64,000 nucleotides of DNA from an uncultured Clostridia bacterium (GTDB taxonomy: Bacteria; Bacillota; Clostridia; Christensenellales; UBA1242), in NCBI GenBank assembly GCA_937896905.1, contig CALBOE010000006.1, forward strand, positions 310,001 to 374,000, in the 5' to 3' direction. The first letter of the stretch is position 1. Each line of letters begins with the position of its first letter. Position numbers and translations under genes: made by a program. Positions 60,790 through 64,000 of the stretch are shown here, piece by piece. The notes under the pieces were generated by a model, which had not been told where the DNA came from, searched no databases, and worked only from the letters and a program-made list of their open reading frames with translations.

Positions 60790-61320
60790 ATGTTTGAATG
60801 TAAATACAAATTTGAATTAAGCGACAGCATTATATGCGCAAAGCATGTTTATAACTCGCAAAAGCGAAAGCAAGATAAAATTATTGCAATATTAGTTCCA
60901 ATTTTATTGGTGTGCACAATTGCGTTGTTGGTTGCAGATATTATAAATAAAAGAAATTTTGTTTGGGATATTGTTTTAATTTGTGCTTTAACCATTTTAG
61001 AAGTTTTGCACTTAACAATTCCAGTGATGTTGGTAAAATCGCAAAAGAAATCTTATCAGCAGCAAAAACTTGGCGAAATGGATTATTTGTTGGTTAGAGT
61101 TGAAAACAACCTATGCACAGAAACGCTGTTTAAAGACAATAAGGAAATGGCAAAAAATGTTCACAACCTGCGCAGTTTAACCAGTTATTTGGAAGACAAC
61201 GAACGTTTAATTTTGGTGTTTAATAAAGTTGAATTTGTTTGCTTGCGCAAGAACAATATTTCTGGTGGGCTAGAAAAAGTAAAAGCGCATTTAGAAAAAT
61301 GCATGGCAAAAGCAAAGTAA
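60790..61320 (+). CDS. YcxB-like membrane protein
   Basis: 176 residues with two adjacent membrane helices (about 32-51 and 58-78) and a C-terminal YcxB-like domain (LEDNERLILVFNKVEFVCLRKNNI). It lies 8 nt after the large surface protein and shares its transcript, so the two may act together. Role unknown. Confidence 0.7.
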   Translation: MFECKYKFELSDSIICAKHVYNSQKRKQDKIIAILVPILLVCTIALLVADIINKRNFVWDIVLICALTILEVLHLTIPVMLVKSQKKSYQQQKLGEMDYLLVRVENNLCTETLFKDNKEMAKNVHNLRSLTSYLEDNERLILVFNKVEFVCLRKNNISGGLEKVKAHLEKCMAKAK

Positions 61321-61329
61321 AAATAAAAA

Positions 61330-61357
61330 GGGTGTGGTTAACTCCACACTCTTTTTT
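61330..61357 (+). terminator. Terminator after the YcxB-like gene
   Basis: GGGTGTGG pairs with CCACACTC, followed by six T; an A run upstream makes it usable from the other side too. Confidence 0.8.
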
Positions 61358-61388
61358 GCGTTGTTTTAAGTTGGTAATAATTCGGTTA

Positions 61389-61991
61389 CTATCTTCTTGG
61401 AGGCATTCCATTGCCATTGTTTGGCATTTGCCTTGGCATTGGAGGTTGCACATTTTGCATTTGCGGTTGCCTTGGATTTGGCAAATAGGTTGAATTTCCG
61501 CCCATCATAGGTGCGCCTGGTTGCATTGGAGCATTGTTTACTGGTGCCGCCATGCCTGGGGCCGCTTTGGAAACCCTTTTAACAGCTTTAGAATTTTTAA
61601 CTTTTAAGCCAATATCTTTTCTGCACATTAATTTAAATTGAGCAAAACGTTGAGCGGTTATAATTCCATTATTTTCAAAAACTATAGAATAAAATTCGTC
61701 AGCAGTGCGAACGTCCGACACAACGCATAAAAGTTGATTGTAGCAGTTTTTTGCCTTTTCCTTAAATTCCGGATTTAATGTAATTCGTGTTCCTTGAGTT
61801 TCAATGCTGTCAACTAGCGATAATGCATTTTCAATTGCCGACACTTTCAGTTCAAAGTTTTTGTCGAACAAAATAACGTCCTTATCTAAAATATCTAAAA
61901 TGTTTTTTCTTGTTAAATAAATAACAATTATTGCGAACACCGCCAAAATTACGCTTGCGAACCCTGCCCACATAGCAATTGTTTGAATCAT
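61389..61991 (-). CDS. Membrane-anchored protein with Pro/Met/Asn-rich tail
   Basis: 200 residues. N-terminal transmembrane helix (about 5-27), a helical cytoplasmic middle (about 30-140) and a low-complexity tail rich in Pro, Met, Gly, Asn and Gln. AGGGGG precedes the ATG. No family recognised. Confidence 0.65.
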   Translation of the reverse strand: MIQTIAMWAGFASVILAVFAIIVIYLTRKNILDILDKDVILFDKNFELKVSAIENALSLVDSIETQGTRITLNPEFKEKAKNCYNQLLCVVSDVRTADEFYSIVFENNGIITAQRFAQFKLMCRKDIGLKVKNSKAVKRVSKAAPGMAAPVNNAPMQPGAPMMGGNSTYLPNPRQPQMQNVQPPMPRQMPNNGNGMPPRR

Positions 61992-62112
61992 ATTTCCCCC
62001 TATAATTAATTGTATTATACCAAATTAAATTGTTTTTAACAAACAATTCTTATTATAAATTCAACAAATTTTAAGTTTATAACAAAGGATTATTTATTGT
62101 GCAACACAACAA

Positions 62113-62138
62113 GAAAAAACTGCAATATATGCAGTTTT
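62113..62138 (-). terminator. HU-like gene terminator
   Basis: Minus-strand AAAACTGC/GCAGTTTT with a 7-nt loop, ending in TTTTTT. Confidence 0.7.
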
Positions 62139-62178
62139 AATTGAGAAAATAATAATGCCATTTTAAGCTTTAAAACAC

Positions 62179-62463
62179 TTATTTTTTCAACAATTGTTTG
62201 AAAGTAGCGCTTAATTTAACGGTTGGAATTTTGCAAGCTGCAACTTTAACTTTTGTTCCTGTAAATGGATTAAGTTTAACACCAGCCTTTCTAGCTTTAA
62301 TGCCAAAATTCATGTAACCGATAAAGTGCATTTCCTTGCCGTCTTTAAGGTTTGCTTTAAGTTGCTCGCCAGCAGCGTTAAGGATTTCTTTGGTTAAGGT
62401 TTGAGTGTAACCAGTTGCTTCGGCCACTTGTTTAATGAATTCTCCTGCGCTAATTGTGTTCAT
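62179..62463 (-). CDS. HU/IHF-family DNA-binding protein, diverged
   Basis: 94 residues, usual length. Two N-terminal helices (SAGEFIKQVAEATGYTQ), HFIGYMNFGIKARKAGV, then the beta-arm KLNPFTGTKVKVAACKIPTVKLSATFKQLL. The arm carries NP as in HU (RNPQTG) but with many substitutions, so DNA preference may differ. A nucleoid protein is the best call. AAAGGAGAA before ATG. Confidence 0.82.
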   Translation of the reverse strand: MNTISAGEFIKQVAEATGYTQTLTKEILNAAGEQLKANLKDGKEMHFIGYMNFGIKARKAGVKLNPFTGTKVKVAACKIPTVKLSATFKQLLKK

Positions 62464-62502
62464 AATATTTCTCCTTTCTTGTTGAGGTCTTCAACTATAA
62501 AA

Positions 62503-62531
62503 ATGCTATCAAATAATTTGCCAAAAATCAA
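62503..62531 (-). promoter_or_regulatory. HU-like gene promoter
   Basis: TTGATT (62526-62531), 17 bp, TAGCAT (62503-62508) on the minus strand. Confidence 0.5.
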
Positions 62532-62635
62532 CTATTTTTAAGCAGGTTTGAAAGATTTTTTAAATTTAATTTTGTGTGCTAATATATAAACATAATATTA
62601 GTATAAATATTTATAAAGAAATTTTTAAAAAGTAG

Positions 62636-62664
62636 TGGAAATTTTCGTATAAATGTGTTAAGAT
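62636..62664 (+). promoter_or_regulatory. typA promoter
   Basis: TGGAAA (62636-62641), 17 bp, TAAGAT (62659-62664) preceded by TG (extended -10). Confidence 0.55.
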
Positions 62665-62722
62665 GTAATGTGATATAGAATTTCAAAATCTATTTTTAAC
62701 GAAATTATTACACGTAAAGGAG

Positions 62723-62758
62723 ATGTATAGGTTTAATTACCTTATAAATTTAGTATGA
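62723..62758 (+). other. Possible 11-codon leader ORF overlapping the typA start
   Basis: ATG at 62723 directly follows AAAGGAG and encodes MYRFNYLINLV; its TGA overlaps the typA ATG (ATGA). The spacing between ribosome site and this ATG is unusually short, so translation is uncertain. Confidence 0.4.
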
Positions 62759-64000
62759 CAGACATTAGAAATATAGCAATTATTGCACACGTAGATCATG
62801 GCAAAACAAGTTTGGTTAACGCCTTGCTTAAACAAGGCGGAATTTTTCGCGATAACCAAGAAGTTCAGGATAGGGTTATGGACAGCAACGCTCTAGAAAG
62901 AGAAAGGGGCATAACAATTCTTTCCAAAAACTGCTCTGCGTTTTATAAAAACACAAAAATCAACATTGTAGACACTCCTGGCCACGCAGACTTTGGAGGT
63001 GAAGTGGAACGTGTTTTGAAAATGGTTGATGGCGTTTTGTTGGTTGTTGATGCTTTTGAAGGCCCAATGCCACAAACTCGCTTTGTTTTAGAAAAAGCGC
63101 TTGAACTGAATTTAAAGGTTATTATTGTAATTAACAAAATTGATAGGCCGGATGCAAGGCTTGGCGATGTTGGCGATGAAGTTTTGGAACTTATGATGGA
63201 CCTTAACGCAACGGACGAGCAGTTGGATAGTCCTATTATTTATTGTTCGGCACGTGCAGGGGTGGCAACCGATAACTATAAACAGGCGGGGCAAGATATG
63301 TCGCCACTTTTCGAGGCTATTGTAAAGCACATAAATCCACCAAAAATGGACGAAACTGCACCTTTTCAAATGTTAATTTCTTCCACCGAACACAATGATT
63401 ATTTGGGCAAGTTGGCTGTTGGAAAAATTGAGGCCGGCAAAATTAAAACCAATCAAACCGTGTATATTAAAAACTACTTTGACGAAAGCAAGCATTATTC
63501 AGGCAAAGTTGTTAACATTTTTAATTTTAACGGCTTAAAGCGAGAGCAAATTGAAGTTGGCACAGCTGGTGATATTATTTGTGTTGCTGGAATTCCAGAC
63601 ATAACCATTGGCGATACTGCCAGCGAAACGGCAGATATGCAAGCAATTCCTTTTGTTAAAATTAGCGAACCAAGCGTTGAAATGACATTTATGGTTAACG
63701 ATAGCCCATTTGCAGGCAAAGAGGGTAAATATGTAACCAGCCGTCACATTAAGGAAAGATTATATAAAGAAGCGGTTAAAGATTTATCTTTACAGGTTGC
63801 CGATGGCGCAACGGCCGACCAATTCACAGTTCGTGGCAGGGGCGAAATGCACCTTTCAATTTTAATTGAAAATATGCGAAGAGATGGCTACGAATTCCAG
63901 GTTAGCCGCCCAAGAGTTTTATTTAAAACCATAAACGGAATTAAGCATGAGCCAATAGATAAGGTTGTGCTAGATGTTCCGGAAGACGCAGTTGGAACGG
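62755..64000 (+). CDS. typA: GTP-binding ribosome-associated protein TypA/BipA (partial)
   Basis: The first 415 codons; the gene runs off the right edge. GTPase domain: AHVDHGKTSLVNAL (P-loop), RERGITILSKN (switch), DTPGHADFGGEVERV and INKIDRPDAR, followed by domain II and the EF-G-like domain III (RGRGEMHLSILIENMRRDGYEFQVSRP) typical of TypA. It assists ribosome assembly and stress translation. The ATG has no ribosome site of its own; TATAAA stands 6 nt upstream and a leader ORF overlaps it. Confidence 0.95.
   Translation, partial: MTDIRNIAIIAHVDHGKTSLVNALLKQGGIFRDNQEVQDRVMDSNALERERGITILSKNCSAFYKNTKINIVDTPGHADFGGEVERVLKMVDGVLLVVDAFEGPMPQTRFVLEKALELNLKVIIVINKIDRPDARLGDVGDEVLELMMDLNATDEQLDSPIIYCSARAGVATDNYKQAGQDMSPLFEAIVKHINPPKMDETAPFQMLISSTEHNDYLGKLAVGKIEAGKIKTNQTVYIKNYFDESKHYSGKVVNIFNFNGLKREQIEVGTAGDIICVAGIPDITIGDTASETADMQAIPFVKISEPSVEMTFMVNDSPFAGKEGKYVTSRHIKERLYKEAVKDLSLQVADGATADQFTVRGRGEMHLSILIENMRRDGYEFQVSRPRVLFKTINGIKHEPIDKVVLDVPEDAVGT

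Overview
The window is a low-GC chromosomal segment around the replication origin of a Gram-positive, probably spore-forming bacterium (Bacillota, Clostridia-like, probably an uncultured gut lineage). The evidence is the jag-yidC-yidD-rnpA-rpmH operon, dnaN, dnaA, recF, rsmG-mnmG-mnmE, parA/parB with parS sites, a SpoIVB peptidase, a YlxY-type deacetylase beside pnp, FtsK/SpoIIIE, a perfect Firmicutes-type LexA box before recA and a perfect cre-type box. Promoters are easy to read: TTGACA, 17 bp, TATAAT recurs throughout. The taxonomic placement is inference from gene content.

Layout. 1-8.4 kb: a partial surface lipoprotein, a GpsA-like dehydrogenase, lysS, the rpmH-to-jag operon read leftwards, a PIN-domain protein with a small overlapping partner, an unknown gene and tRNA-Ser. 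8.4-14.6 kb: dnaN (leftward) and dnaA (rightward) diverge from a 1 kb AT-rich intergenic region with DnaA boxes and odd CG-alternating tracts; then an unknown gene and leftward recF. 14.6-18.8 kb: mnmE-mnmG-rsmG leftward and tRNA-Arg. 18.9-22 kb: parA, four parS sites, parB, a cell-wall amidase and a tight array of six DnaA boxes. 22-37 kb: nrnA-like DHH gene, a DUF4097-like gene, tmk, a short alaS, glnS, lepB, dacA, rpsF-ssb-rpsR, prfB, an ABC exporter and tsaD. 37-41 kb: tRNA genes, tspO, a membrane protein and spoIVB. 41-54 kb: rpsO, pnp, ylxY-like, ftsK, tRNA-Leu, a nucleoside hydrolase, pgsA, recA-recN, a ferredoxin and trxB. 54-64 kb: a 2138-residue surface protein, a YcxB-like protein, a membrane-anchored protein, an HU-like protein and the start of typA.

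The predominant coding direction switches from leftward to rightward between mnmE (18.6 kb) and parA (18.9 kb), not at the dnaA-dnaN gap. With the phased DnaA-box array at 21.87-21.94 kb and parS at 19.7-20.05 kb, this suggests that the working origin may lie near 18.6-22 kb, about 10 kb from dnaA.

Three patterns run across the window. First, at least eight genes (recF, mnmE, the DHH gene, the 23050 gene, lepB, prfB, tsaD, trxB) have a -10 box ending 6-7 nt before ATG and no Shine-Dalgarno sequence, so their mRNAs are predicted to be leaderless. Most other genes have strong AGGAG-type sites. Second, a small dispersed hairpin element with covarying outer stems and a CGAGC/AGCGAG internal loop occurs at least three times, twice just upstream of tRNA genes. 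Third, parS palindromes and terminators are fused between parA and parB. No CRISPR array, rRNA operon, insertion sequence or prophage was seen.
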